A stretch of 64,000 nucleotides of DNA from Streptomyces sp. NBC_00414 (GTDB lineage: Bacteria > Actinomycetota > Actinomycetes > Streptomycetales > Streptomycetaceae): NCBI RefSeq assembly GCF_036038375.1, contig NZ_CP107935.1:6324001-6388000 (forward strand), given 5' to 3'. Positions 15,350 to 23,786 of this stretch are shown piece after piece. The position numbers and the translations under genes were made by a program. Numbering within the stretch: the stretch's first letter is position 1; each line of letters begins with the position of its first letter. The notes beneath the pieces are model-generated. The model made no database searches. It was not told where the DNA came from and worked only from the letters and a program-made list of their open reading frames with translations.

Positions 15350-17212
15350 GTGACTACCGCCCGCCCGTCGCCCACCACCCCCCTCAACGGAGGGCCCTTC
15401 TTGCCCGCCTCTCCTGTTGCCAGTGCCGCCAGCGCCTCCTCCTCGCACCACCTGTCGCCCGCGTTTCCCGGGCGGGCCCCCTGGGGTACCGCCAACAAGC
15501 TGCGAGCCTGGCAGCAAGGGGCGATGGAGAGGTATCTGCAGGAACAGCCGCGTGACTTCCTCGCCGTCGCCACGCCCGGCGCCGGGAAGACGACCTTCGC
15601 GCTGACGCTCGCGTCATGGCTGCTGCACCACCATGTCGTGCAGCAGGTGACCGTGGTCGCGCCGACCGAGCATCTGAAGAAGCAGTGGGCGGACGCGGCC
15701 GCGCGCATAGGGATCAAGCTGGATCCCGAGTACAGCGCGGGCCCGCTCAGCAAGGAGTACCAGGGCGTCGCGGTGACCTACGCCGGGGTCGGTGTGCGGC
15801 CCATGCTGCACCGCAACCGCTGCGAGCAGCGCAAGACCCTCGTCATCCTCGACGAGATCCACCACGCCGGTGACTCCAAGTCCTGGGGCGAGGCGTGCCT
15901 GGAGGCCTTCGAGCCCGCCACCCGCCGGCTCGCCCTCACCGGTACGCCGTTCAGGTCCGACACCAACCCCATCCCCTTCGTCGCGTACGAGGAGGGCAAC
16001 GACGGGATCCGCCGCTCCTCCGCCGACTACACCTACGGCTACGGCTCCGCCCTCGGCGACGGCGTCGTGCGGCCCGTCATCTTCCTCTCCTACAGCGGAA
16101 ACATGCGCTGGCGTACGAAGGCGGGGGACGAGATCGCCGCCCGGCTCGGCGAGCCGATGACCAAGGACGCCGTCAGCCAGGCCTGGCGCACGGCCCTCGA
16201 CGCGCGCGGCGAGTGGATGCCCAGCGTGCTGCGCGCCGCCGACCAGCGGCTGACCGAGGTGCGCAAGGGAATCCCGGACGCCGGCGCCCTCGTCATCGCC
16301 TCCGACCAGGACTCGGCCCGCGCCTACGCCAAGCTCATCCGCGAGATCACCGGCCACAAGGCCACCCTCGTCCTCTCCGACGACACCGGCGCCTCCAACC
16401 GGATCGACGAGTTCAGCCACAGCGAGGACCGCTGGATGGTCGCCGTCCGGATGGTGTCCGAGGGCGTCGACGTACCCCGGCTCGCGGTGGGCGTGTACGC
16501 GACCACCATCTCGACCCCGCTCTTCTTCGCCCAGGCCGTCGGCCGCTTCGTACGCTCCAGGCGCCGCGGCGAGACCGCGTCCGTCTTCCTGCCGACCGTC
16601 CCCGACCTCCTCACCTTCGCCAACGAGATGGAGGTCGAGCGCGACCACGCCCTCGACAAGCCCAAGAAGGAGGGCGAGGAGGACCCGTACGCCGAGTCCG
16701 AGAAAGAGATGGAGGAGGCGAACCGGGAAGAGGACGAGGACACCGGCGAGCAGGAGCAGTTCTCCTTCGAGGCGCTGGAGTCCGAGGCCGTCTTCGACCG
16801 GGTCCTCTACGACGGCGCCGAGTTCGGTATGCAGGCCCACCCGGGAAGCGCGGAGGAGCAGGACTACCTCGGCATCCCCGGGCTCCTCGAACCCGACCAG
16901 GTCCAGCTCCTCCTCCAGAAGCGGCAGGCCCGGCAGATCGCGCACAGCCGCAAGAAGCCGGACGAGGAGGCGGACCTCCTCGAACTGCCCGCCGAGCGCC
17001 GCCCCGTGGTCTCCCACAAGGAGATGCTGGAGCTGCGCAAGAAGCTCAACACCATGGTCGGCGCGTACGTCCACCAGAGCGGCAAGCCCCACGGAGTGAT
17101 CCACACCGAGCTGCGCCGCGTCTGCGGCGGCCCGCCGAGCGCGGAGGCGACCGCCGGGCAGCTGCGCCAGCGGATCGAGAAGGTCCAGGAGTGGGCCACC
17201 CGCATGCGGTGA
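15350..17212 (+). CDS. DEAD/DEAH-box superfamily II helicase
   Basis: A 620-residue helicase from GTG 15350 with an upstream GGAG. Motif I is TPGAGKT (residues 75-81), Ia-like VVAPTEHLKKQW, motif II DEIHH, motif III LTGTPFR, and motif VI QAVGRFVRSRR preceded by MVSEGVDVP. After the two RecA-like domains comes a strongly acidic stretch (KKEGEEDPYAESEKEMEEANREEDED, given here only by its composition: mostly Glu and Asp) and a C-terminal domain with no clear match. The family is conserved in actinobacteria; whether it works on DNA or RNA is not clear. Confidence 0.85.
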   Translation: MTTARPSPTTPLNGGPFLPASPVASAASASSSHHLSPAFPGRAPWGTANKLRAWQQGAMERYLQEQPRDFLAVATPGAGKTTFALTLASWLLHHHVVQQVTVVAPTEHLKKQWADAAARIGIKLDPEYSAGPLSKEYQGVAVTYAGVGVRPMLHRNRCEQRKTLVILDEIHHAGDSKSWGEACLEAFEPATRRLALTGTPFRSDTNPIPFVAYEEGNDGIRRSSADYTYGYGSALGDGVVRPVIFLSYSGNMRWRTKAGDEIAARLGEPMTKDAVSQAWRTALDARGEWMPSVLRAADQRLTEVRKGIPDAGALVIASDQDSARAYAKLIREITGHKATLVLSDDTGASNRIDEFSHSEDRWMVAVRMVSEGVDVPRLAVGVYATTISTPLFFAQAVGRFVRSRRRGETASVFLPTVPDLLTFANEMEVERDHALDKPKKEGEEDPYAESEKEMEEANREEDEDTGEQEQFSFEALESEAVFDRVLYDGAEFGMQAHPGSAEEQDYLGIPGLLEPDQVQLLLQKRQARQIAHSRKKPDEEADLLELPAERRPVVSHKEMLELRKKLNTMVGAYVHQSGKPHGVIHTELRRVCGGPPSAEATAGQLRQRIEKVQEWATRMR

Positions 17213-17256
17213 CCCCCTCACGGCCGTGAGTCCGTGGTGGGTCCATACGGTGAGAC

Positions 17257-17287
17257 GAGCGCCGGTGCCCTCATGGCACCGGCGCTC
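17257..17287. terminator. Terminator hairpin after the helicase
   Basis: GAGCGCCGGTGCC (17257-17269) pairs perfectly over 13 bp with 17275-17287, leaving a 5-nt loop. It lies 45 bp after the helicase stop. The remainder of the 422-bp gap to the IclR gene shows no other gene; promoter elements are presumably there but I cannot place them with confidence. Confidence 0.75.
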
Positions 17288-17634
17288 GCGTGCGTGTGCG
17301 CTGCGTGCAGGGGTGGTGCACGCCGGGTGCGCGCCAAGTGGTCCGCGCCGCTCACATCCGGCCAAAACTGGATCAAACCCTGGGTAACCGGGACCGGTCC
17401 GTACCTGCGCATGACCGGATTCTGGACGGAGCCTTCCGCTGAGCGAACCGGCTCGCTACTGTCCCCGCTACGCACACGCCCCGTGGCAGCGCCGCCGCGG
17501 AGCGCAGCCGGTGCCCGCCCGGAAGTACCCGGGACGCAGCCGACCGGCGGCCTCTGACGCGCGTCGCCGATGGGACCGGTGACGTATCCGCCGCGTTGGG
17601 GGTCGCCGACCCTCACCACTAAGGAGTGGGCGTC

Positions 17635-18279
17635 GTGACCGCGGAGACCTCCCAGACGCTCGACCGGGGACTGCGTGTCCTCAAGCTGCTCGCCGACACC
17701 GACCACGGTCTGACCGTCACCGAGCTGTCCAACAAACTCGGAGTCAACCGGACCGTCGTGTACCGGTTGCTCGCCACACTGGAACAGCACGCCCTCGTAC
17801 GCCGTGACCTGGGCGGCCGTGCCCGGGTCGGGCTCGGTGTGCTGCGGCTCGGCCGTCAGGTGCATCCGCTGGTCCGCGAGGCCGCGCTGCCCGCGCTGCG
17901 GTCGCTGGCCGAGGACATCGGGGCGACCGCCCACCTCACGCTGGTCGACGGCACGGAGGCGCTCGCCGTCGCCGTGGTCGAGCCGACGTGGACCGACTAC
18001 CACGTGGCCTACCGGGCCGGATTCCGGCATCCGCTGGAGCGGGGGGCTGCCGGGAAGGCGATTCTCGCCGCGCGGGCCGGGGGTGGGGACGGGGATCTGG
18101 GCTACACCCTTACGCATGGCGAGCTGGAGGCCGGGGCGAGTGGGGCTGCGGCGGCGCTGGTCGGGGTCACCGGGGTGGAGGGGAGTGTGGGTGTCGTGAT
18201 GCTCGCGGACGCTGTGCCTGAGCGGGTGGGGCCGCGGGTTGTCGACGCGGCGCGGGAAGTGGCGGACGCGTTGCGGTGA
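17635..18279 (+). CDS. IclR-type transcriptional regulator
   Basis: A 214-residue regulator. The N-terminal winged helix (QTLDRGLRVLKLLAD...LTVTELSNKLGVNRTVVYRLLATLEQHALV) is followed by an IclR effector domain (GATAHLTLVDGTEALAV, PLERGAAGKAIL). The GTG at 17635 has a good AAGGAG site 10 nt upstream; a GTG at 17626 is inside that site. The effector domain is somewhat short for the family (about 250 residues). The target genes are unknown and no catabolic operon adjoins it. Confidence 0.8.
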   Translation: MTAETSQTLDRGLRVLKLLADTDHGLTVTELSNKLGVNRTVVYRLLATLEQHALVRRDLGGRARVGLGVLRLGRQVHPLVREAALPALRSLAEDIGATAHLTLVDGTEALAVAVVEPTWTDYHVAYRAGFRHPLERGAAGKAILAARAGGGDGDLGYTLTHGELEAGASGAAAALVGVTGVEGSVGVVMLADAVPERVGPRVVDAAREVADALR

Positions 18280-18320
18280 CCCTGGCCGGGTGTTGTCCGC
18301 GGGTGCGCTGTGGCTGGTTG

Positions 18321-18545
18321 CGGCGTTCCCCGCGCCCCCGAAAGACTGCGCCGTTCCCCGCGCCCCTCGAAGGCAACGGATTGCGCCGTTCCCCGCGCCC
18401 CCAAAAGATTGCGCCGTTCCCCGCGCCCCTGAAGGGCGACAAGATTGCGCCGTTCCCCGCGCCCCTGAAAGGCGACAAGATTGCGCCGTTCCCCGCGCCC
18501 CTAGAGGCGACAAGACTGCGCCGTTCCCCGCGCCCCCTGAGGCGC
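18321..18545. repeat. Seven tandem GC-rich units (CCGTTCCCCGCGCCCC core)
   Basis: Units start at 18321, 18348, 18383, 18411, 18447, 18483 and 18518. Each begins GCGCCGTTCCCCGCGCCCC (the first is GGCGTTCC...) and ends with a variable GAAAGGCGACAAGATT-like tail, giving periods of 27-36 bp. This fills most of the 304-bp gap between the IclR gene and the next start. The same core recurs near 35.1, 59.85 and 63.0 kb. It is not a CRISPR array, because the tails are similar to each other rather than unique. Confidence 0.85.
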
Positions 18546-18571
18546 AGGGCTTGTTCGTTGTTGCTCTCCGT

Positions 18572-18577
18572 TAGATT
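18572..18577 (+). promoter_or_regulatory. -10 box (TAGATT) for a leaderless protease transcript
   Basis: TAGATT ends 6 nt before GTG 18584. It lies 26 bp after the last unit of the tandem repeat, which would place the -35 region at the edge of the repeat. Confidence 0.4.
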
Positions 18578-18583
18578 GATCCC

Positions 18584-19402
18584 GTGGCTTTTCGACTCTC
18601 TGGTCTCTCTCGGGTCTCCGGGCTCTCCCGCCTTCAGGCCGTCGCCGTGTGCGCCCTGCCCGTTGTGGGGCTGTTCGCCGTGGCGGTGTTCGCGCCGTTG
18701 CCGTTCTCGCTGGCCCAGCCCGGTATGACGGCGGACGTCCTCGGCGAGAACAAGGGCGACCCGGTGATCACGATCTCCGGTGCGAAGGCCCGCGAGACGA
18801 GCGGGCAGCTGCGCATGACGACCATCGAGGCGACGGGCCCGGACGCGAGCGTGAAACTGGGCGACGTGCTCGACGGCTGGTTCCGCACGGACCGTGCGGT
18901 GATGCCGCGCGACTCGGTCTATCCGAGCGGCGACAACGTCAAGGAGATCGAGAAGTACAACGCCGAGGAGATGAGGAAGTCCCAGGACACGGCCACCGAG
19001 GCGGCTCTGAACCAGCTGGGCGAGCAGTCGGACGACATCGAGGTCACGCTGAAGCTCGCCGATGTGGGCGGCCCGAGCGCCGGACTCCTCTTCTCCCTCG
19101 GCATCGTCGACAAGCTGGACGGTGACGGCAGCGGCGGCGACCTCACGGGCGGCCGGGTCATCGCGGGTACGGGAACGATCGACGCCGCCGGCAAGGTCGG
19201 CGCGGTCGGGGGAGTGGCCCTCAAGACACAGGCCGCCCGCCGCGACGGCGCGACGATCTTCCTGGTCCCGAAGGCGGAGTGCTCGGACGCGAAGTCGGAG
19301 CTGCCGAAGGGCCTGCGCCTCATCCCGGTGACGACACTGAAGGGCGCCGTCAACTCCCTGGTGGCGCTGGAGAAGGACAAGGGCTCGGTCCCCTCCTGCT
19401 AG
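18584..19402 (+). CDS. Membrane-anchored Lon-like (S16, YlbL-type) protease without PDZ domain
   Basis: A 272-residue protein with one N-terminal membrane segment (about residues 18-40) and a YlbL-like region (SGQLRMTTIEATGPDAS, VYPSGDNVKEIEKYNAEEM). It ends in a Lon-type proteolytic domain with Ser165 in GGPSAG and Lys214 in GGVALK as the probable catalytic dyad. Actinobacterial relatives usually carry a PDZ domain between the two parts. Here the helix EAALNQLGEQ runs almost directly into the protease domain. It probably acts on the outer face of the membrane; the substrate is unknown. Confidence 0.8.
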   Translation: MAFRLSGLSRVSGLSRLQAVAVCALPVVGLFAVAVFAPLPFSLAQPGMTADVLGENKGDPVITISGAKARETSGQLRMTTIEATGPDASVKLGDVLDGWFRTDRAVMPRDSVYPSGDNVKEIEKYNAEEMRKSQDTATEAALNQLGEQSDDIEVTLKLADVGGPSAGLLFSLGIVDKLDGDGSGGDLTGGRVIAGTGTIDAAGKVGAVGGVALKTQAARRDGATIFLVPKAECSDAKSELPKGLRLIPVTTLKGAVNSLVALEKDKGSVPSC

Positions 19403-19444
19403 AGCCCTCGGCCGACCACCCGGACCCCGGCCCCCGCCCGTTGC

Positions 19445-20413
19445 TCAGCCCTCCTTCACGAATCCTTCCGCCTTCATCCAGTCCAGCGCCACCGCGTGCG
19501 GGTCCTCCCCGTCGACGTCCACCTTGGCGTTCAGCTCCTGCGCCACGTCGTTGTTCAGTTTCCTGGTGACCGGGGCCAGGACCTCGGCGATCGCCGGATA
19601 CTTCTTCAGGGCCTTGGAGTTGATCTCGGGTGCCACGTTGTAGTTGGGGAAGAACTTCTTGTCGTCCGCCATCACCGCGAGGTTCATCGACCTGATGCGC
19701 CCGTCGGTGGTGAAGACCTCCCCGTACGTGCAACTCCCCTTCTTCACCTGGGTGTAGATGATCCCGGTGTCCATCTGCGTGATGTTCCCGCTCGGCAGTT
19801 TCATGCCGTAGGCCTTCTCCATGCCCGGCATCCCGTCCGCCCGGTTGGCGAACTCGCTCTCCACACAGACCGTGACGGCCTTGGGGTCCTTCTTCGAGAG
19901 GGCGGCCACCTCGGAGAGCGTCTTCGTGCCGTACTTCTTGAAGTTGGCCTGGTTCATGGCGAGCGCGTACGTGTTGTTCAGCGCCGACGGGGCCAGCCAG
20001 GTCAGCCCGTTCTTCAGGTCGGCCTCGCGCACGGCCTCCCACTGCTTGTCCGGATCCGGGATGGGGTCGCTGTTGCCCTGGTAGGTGATCCACGCGGTGC
20101 CCGTGTACTCGTACATGGCGTCCGCGTCACCGCCCTTGACCGCTTCCCGGGCGCCGATGGAACCCTGGATGCCGGTGCGGTCGAGGACGTCGGCGCCGGC
20201 CGCCTGGAAGGCGATGCCCATGATCGCGCCGAGGACGAGCTGCTCGGTGAACTCCTTGGACGTCACGGTGAGATCGGCGCCCTTGAGCGGCTGCCCCTTC
20301 CCGATCGACCCCGGCTTCACATCGTCGACCATGGGCGAACCACTGGTCAGCCCGCATCCGGAGACCGTCACCAGCAGAGCCCCGGCCGCCATCAGCCCCG
20401 TAAACCGTCTCAT
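19445..20413 (-). CDS. Glycine betaine/choline/proline-type ABC substrate-binding lipoprotein
   Basis: A 322-residue OpuAC/OsmX-type binding protein with a lipoprotein signal (LLVTVSGC) and the typical VTSKEFTEQLVLGAIM and DADAMYEYTGTAW segments. It is the last gene of a four-gene minus-strand operon; its ATG overlaps the stop of the upstream permease by 4 nt. It captures a compatible solute (betaine, carnitine or proline betaine) for uptake. The exact ligand cannot be read from the sequence. Confidence 0.88.
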   Translation of the reverse strand: MRRFTGLMAAGALLVTVSGCGLTSGSPMVDDVKPGSIGKGQPLKGADLTVTSKEFTEQLVLGAIMGIAFQAAGADVLDRTGIQGSIGAREAVKGGDADAMYEYTGTAWITYQGNSDPIPDPDKQWEAVREADLKNGLTWLAPSALNNTYALAMNQANFKKYGTKTLSEVAALSKKDPKAVTVCVESEFANRADGMPGMEKAYGMKLPSGNITQMDTGIIYTQVKKGSCTYGEVFTTDGRIRSMNLAVMADDKKFFPNYNVAPEINSKALKKYPAIAEVLAPVTRKLNNDVAQELNAKVDVDGEDPHAVALDWMKAEGFVKEG

Positions 20414-21219
20414 GAGCCCGCCTCCAGCCCGCGCGGACTGAGCAGGAGTTCGGCCAGCGATGCCAGCCAGTCGACCAGCAGGGCCAGCGCGACGGTCAGG
20501 ATCGAGCCGAGGACCAGCACCGGCATCCGCTGATTGGTGATCCCGGTCGTGATCAGCACGCCCAGACCACCGCCTCCGCCGAACGTGGCGAGCGTCGCCG
20601 TACCCACATTGAGGACGAGCGCGGTACGCACTCCGGCGAGGATCAGCGGTACAGCCAGCGGCAGTTCGACCCGGCTCAGCACACCCAGCGGGGACATGCC
20701 GATACCCCGGGCGGCCTCCAGCAGCGTCGGATCGTTCGCCTTCAGCCCGGCGATGGTGTTCGACAGCACGGGCAGGACGGCGTACGCGATGATGCCGATC
20801 AGCGCCGCCTTCCGGCCGATGCCCAGCCAGATCACCAGCAGGGCCAGCAGACCGATCGCGGGCGTCGCCTGCCCCATGTTGGCGAAGGTCATCACCACCG
20901 GGGTCCCCTTGCGGAAGGCCCCGCGGGTCAGCAGAATGCCCAGCGGAATCGCGATGATCAGCACGAAGAAGGTGGAGATCACGGTCAGCTCGATGTGCTG
21001 CCGCAGTGCCTTCCACACCTGCCCGTTGGAGAGCGCGTTCTCGGAGAGCGGGTCGAGATCCGCCTGCTCGAACCAGAGCCAGGTGCAGAACAGCCCGACG
21101 ACGAGCACGACGGGCAGGAAGGTCAGCTTCCGCCAGCCGATCCTCGGCGCCGCATCGCTGACACCGTCGCCGCCGTCACGGAGGGCCTCGGGAGAGGGAG
21201 CAGGGGCAGGAGCGCTCAC
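20410..21219 (-). CDS. Compatible-solute ABC transporter permease (second)
   Basis: A 269-residue OpuCD/ProW-like permease from GTG 21219. About six membrane segments are visible, with the conserved NMGQATPAIGLLALL region and the EAA-type loop (EAARGIGMSPLGVLSRVELPLA). It overlaps the ATPase gene by 4 nt at its start and the binding-protein gene by 4 nt at its end. It forms the channel with the other permease of the operon. Confidence 0.9.
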   Translation of the reverse strand: MSAPAPAPSPEALRDGGDGVSDAAPRIGWRKLTFLPVVLVVGLFCTWLWFEQADLDPLSENALSNGQVWKALRQHIELTVISTFFVLIIAIPLGILLTRGAFRKGTPVVMTFANMGQATPAIGLLALLVIWLGIGRKAALIGIIAYAVLPVLSNTIAGLKANDPTLLEAARGIGMSPLGVLSRVELPLAVPLILAGVRTALVLNVGTATLATFGGGGGLGVLITTGITNQRMPVLVLGSILTVALALLVDWLASLAELLLSPRGLEAGS

Positions 21220-22523
21220 GCCTGCGCCTCCCCGCCGACCGCGCCCTCTCGGCCACCCCGGCCCTCCTGCTCATGACGGGTCTGCTCGGTGCGGGCCTCC
21301 TCCAGGTCGTGCTGGTGCTCCACCGCGTCGAGCCGGTCGGCCTCCAGCATCTCCTGCACGGAGTTCATCAGCGTCTCCATGTCCACCACGCCGGTGTACT
21401 CGCCGCGCCGCCCGGTCACCACGACCCGCCCCGCGTTGTCGGTGAGCACGGCCTCCAGGGCGTCCCGCAGCGTCGCGTCCCGGGTCACGGTGTCGTTCAC
21501 CAACGTGCCGGCCCGGGCCAGCGAGCCCCGCGCCCGCATGAGATCACCGCGCCGCAGCCACTTGTAGGGCCGCCCCCTCCGGTCCAGCAGCAGGATCTCG
21601 TTCGTACCGCTCGCCCGGATCTTGTTGAAGATCTCCTGCAGCGGATCGTCGACGGTCACCGTCGGATAGTCGGTGATCTCCACATCCCGCACGCGCGTCA
21701 GGTTCAGCCGCTTCAGGGCCGCCCCCGCGCCCACGAACCCGGACACGAAGTCGTCGGCGGGGTTGGTGAGGATCGCCTCCGGGGTGTCGAACTGCGCGAT
21801 GTGCGACTGCTCCCGCAGCACCGCGATCCGGTCACCGAGCTTGATGGCCTCGTCGAAGTCGTGCGTGACGAAGACGATCGTCTTGTGCAGCTCGTGCTGC
21901 AGCCGGATCAGCTCGTCCTGCAGATGATCACGCGTGATCGGATCGACGGCACCGAACGGCTCATCCATCAACAGCACGGGCGGATCGGCGGCCAACGCCC
22001 GCGCGACCCCCACCCGCTGCTGCTGGCCACCGGACAACTGCCGCGGATAACGACCGTGGAACTCACCGGGATCGAGCCCCACCAGATCGAGCATCTCCTC
22101 GACCCGCTCCTCGACCCGCCCCTTCGACCAGCCGACCATCTTCGGCACGAGCCCGATGTTCTGGGCGACGGTCATGTGCGGGAAGAGCCCGGAGGACTGG
22201 ATGGCGTACCCGATCTTCCGCCGCAGCTTCACCGGATCCATGTGGGTGACGTCCTCGCCGCCGATGCGGATCCGCCCGCCCGTCGGCTCGATCAGCCGGT
22301 TGATCATTTTCAGCGTGGTGGACTTCCCGCATCCGGAGGGCCCGACCAGCACCACCAGCTCGCCGGCGTTGATCTCCATGTTGACGCTGTCCACGGCGGG
22401 TTCGGAACTCCCCGAGTACCGCTTGCTGAGGCTCTCCAGCCGAATGGTGGCCCCGGTGGCCTCCCGCCCCGCACCCCCACCCTCCTGCGGCGCCTCCGTC
22501 ACACCGGCGGATGTCTCAGACAC
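21216..22523 (-). CDS. Compatible-solute ABC transporter ATPase with CBS domains
   Basis: A 435-residue ProV/OpuCA-like ATPase: Walker A GPSGCGKST, signature LSGGQQQRVGVARAL and Walker B VLLMDEPFGA. Two C-terminal CBS motifs follow (from about residue 290: VTVDDPLQEIFNKIRASG and TLRDALEAVLTDNAGRVVV). CBS pairs sense ionic strength or nucleotides in OpuA-type importers. An acidic, Gln/Glu-rich tail ends the protein. The start overlaps the end of the upstream permease gene by 8 nt. Confidence 0.92.
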   Translation of the reverse strand: MSETSAGVTEAPQEGGGAGREATGATIRLESLSKRYSGSSEPAVDSVNMEINAGELVVLVGPSGCGKSTTLKMINRLIEPTGGRIRIGGEDVTHMDPVKLRRKIGYAIQSSGLFPHMTVAQNIGLVPKMVGWSKGRVEERVEEMLDLVGLDPGEFHGRYPRQLSGGQQQRVGVARALAADPPVLLMDEPFGAVDPITRDHLQDELIRLQHELHKTIVFVTHDFDEAIKLGDRIAVLREQSHIAQFDTPEAILTNPADDFVSGFVGAGAALKRLNLTRVRDVEITDYPTVTVDDPLQEIFNKIRASGTNEILLLDRRGRPYKWLRRGDLMRARGSLARAGTLVNDTVTRDATLRDALEAVLTDNAGRVVVTGRRGEYTGVVDMETLMNSVQEMLEADRLDAVEHQHDLEEARTEQTRHEQEGRGGREGAVGGEAQA

Positions 22524-23163
22524 GAATCCCCCTAGGGATGGTCAGCCGCCCGATGAGGACGTACGCGGCATCGAACAGCAGGGCCAGGATGATGATCCCG
22601 AGCGTGCCCGCGAGTACTTGGTTGAGCGCGTTCTTGCTGCCCAGGGAGGCGATACCGCGGAAGATCTCGTTGCCGAGCCCGGGCCCGGAGGCGTAGGCGG
22701 CGATGGCGGCGATACCCATCAGCATCTGTGTGGAGACCCGGATCCCGGTCAGGATCGGCGGCCAGGCCAAGGGCAGTTCGACCCGCACGAGCCGGGCGAG
22801 CCGCGACATCCCGATACCCGTGGCCGCGTCCACCAGCGAAGGGTCGACCCCGCGCAGCCCGACGATCGAGTTACGGACGATGGGCAGCAGCCCGTACAAG
22901 GTGAGGGCGATGACGGTGGGCGGGACACCCAGCCCCACGATCGGGATCAGCAGACCGATCATGGCGAGCGAGGGGATGGTCAGCAGGGTCGAGGTGGTCG
23001 TCGTGGCAAGGTTCCCGGCCCAGACACTGCGGTAGGTGACGACCCCGATCACCACCCCCACCACCGTGGCGACGACCATGCACTGGAAGACGGCGCTGGC
23101 GTGCTGAAAGGCGTCGGCGAGAAGCTGCTGATGACGACTGCCGAGGTACTCCCAGAAGTTCAC
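22516..23163 (-). CDS. Compatible-solute ABC transporter permease (first)
   Basis: A 215-residue OpuCB-like permease, first gene of the operon, starting at GTG 23163. Five to six membrane segments, IPSLAMIGLLIPIVGLG and the EAA loop (DAATGIGMSRLARLVRVELPLAWP) are visible. The Lrp-type gene ends just 24 bp upstream on the same strand, so all five genes could be read together. Confidence 0.9.
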   Translation of the reverse strand: MNFWEYLGSRHQQLLADAFQHASAVFQCMVVATVVGVVIGVVTYRSVWAGNLATTTTSTLLTIPSLAMIGLLIPIVGLGVPPTVIALTLYGLLPIVRNSIVGLRGVDPSLVDAATGIGMSRLARLVRVELPLAWPPILTGIRVSTQMLMGIAAIAAYASGPGLGNEIFRGIASLGSKNALNQVLAGTLGIIILALLFDAAYVLIGRLTIPRGIRV

Positions 23164-23187
23164 CCGCTGTCACCTCACTCGGTAGCC

Positions 23188-23685
23188 TCAGCCGTCGTCG
23201 TCCCTCGCTGCCTGCTCCACCAGCGGGATGATCCGCAGCGGAACGGGGTTCTCCATGACGATCGCCGTGGAGGCCCGGACAATGCCATCAAAACCGACAA
23301 CCCGGTCGATCACACGCTGAAGATCGGCGTTGGACCGGGCCACGAGCCGGCACAGCATGTCCCCGCTGCCCGTGGTCGTGTGCAGTTCCAGCACCTCGGG
23401 CACGGTCGCCAAGTGCGCCCGGACGTCCGCGCCTTGCCCCTGCCGGATCTGGAGGGTCGCGAAAGCGGTGACGGGATATCCGAGAGCCGTGGGATCCACC
23501 TGCGGCCCGAACCCCCGGATGACTCCATTCGACTGAAGCCGGTCCAGCCGCGCCTGCACGGTCCCGCGCGCGACACCCAGCCGACGGGACATCTCCAGCA
23601 CACCGATCCGCGGCTCCTCGGCGAGCAGCACGAGCAGCCGCCCATCCAAACGATCGATCGCCACAAGCCCCTCCACAGTGGTCAC
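23188..23685 (-). CDS. Lrp/AsnC family transcriptional regulator
   Basis: About 165 residues from GTG 23685. An N-terminal helix-turn-helix (IDRLDGRLLVLLAEEPRIGVLEMSRRLGVARGTVQARLDRLQ) is followed by a RAM ligand-binding domain (FATLQIRQGQGADVRAHLATVPEVLELHTTTGSGD). A longer reading from ATG 23793 would run over the hppD promoter and is less likely. The gene is divergent from hppD, and Lrp proteins commonly control such neighbours, so it probably senses an aromatic amino acid or related ligand. That is inference from context. Confidence 0.87.
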   Translation of the reverse strand: MTTVEGLVAIDRLDGRLLVLLAEEPRIGVLEMSRRLGVARGTVQARLDRLQSNGVIRGFGPQVDPTALGYPVTAFATLQIRQGQGADVRAHLATVPEVLELHTTTGSGDMLCRLVARSNADLQRVIDRVVGFDGIVRASTAIVMENPVPLRIIPLVEQAARDDDG

Positions 23686-23719
23686 CCTGTACAGAACGCT
23701 AGTCGAACCAGACCTTCCA

Positions 23720-23756
23720 CTGAACAGATTGTTCAGCAGATTCGCAAACGATTGCG
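23720..23756. promoter_or_regulatory. Candidate Lrp operators in the lrp-hppD divergent region
   Basis: CTGAACAGATTGTTCAG (23720-23736) is a perfect palindrome with 7-bp arms around 3 nt. CGCAAACGATTGCG (23743-23756) has perfect 5-bp arms around 4 nt, and a further TTGCAAAAC follows. Both lie in the 101-bp region shared by the two divergent genes, within 70 bp of the hppD start. Confidence 0.6.
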
Positions 23757-23786
23757 CACCTTGCAAAACGGCGAGAGTCTGCGCCC

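Noticed and set aside
18321..18545. CRISPR-like array
   Set aside because: The repeats are present, but the stretches between them are short, of uneven length and similar to each other, and there are no cas genes.
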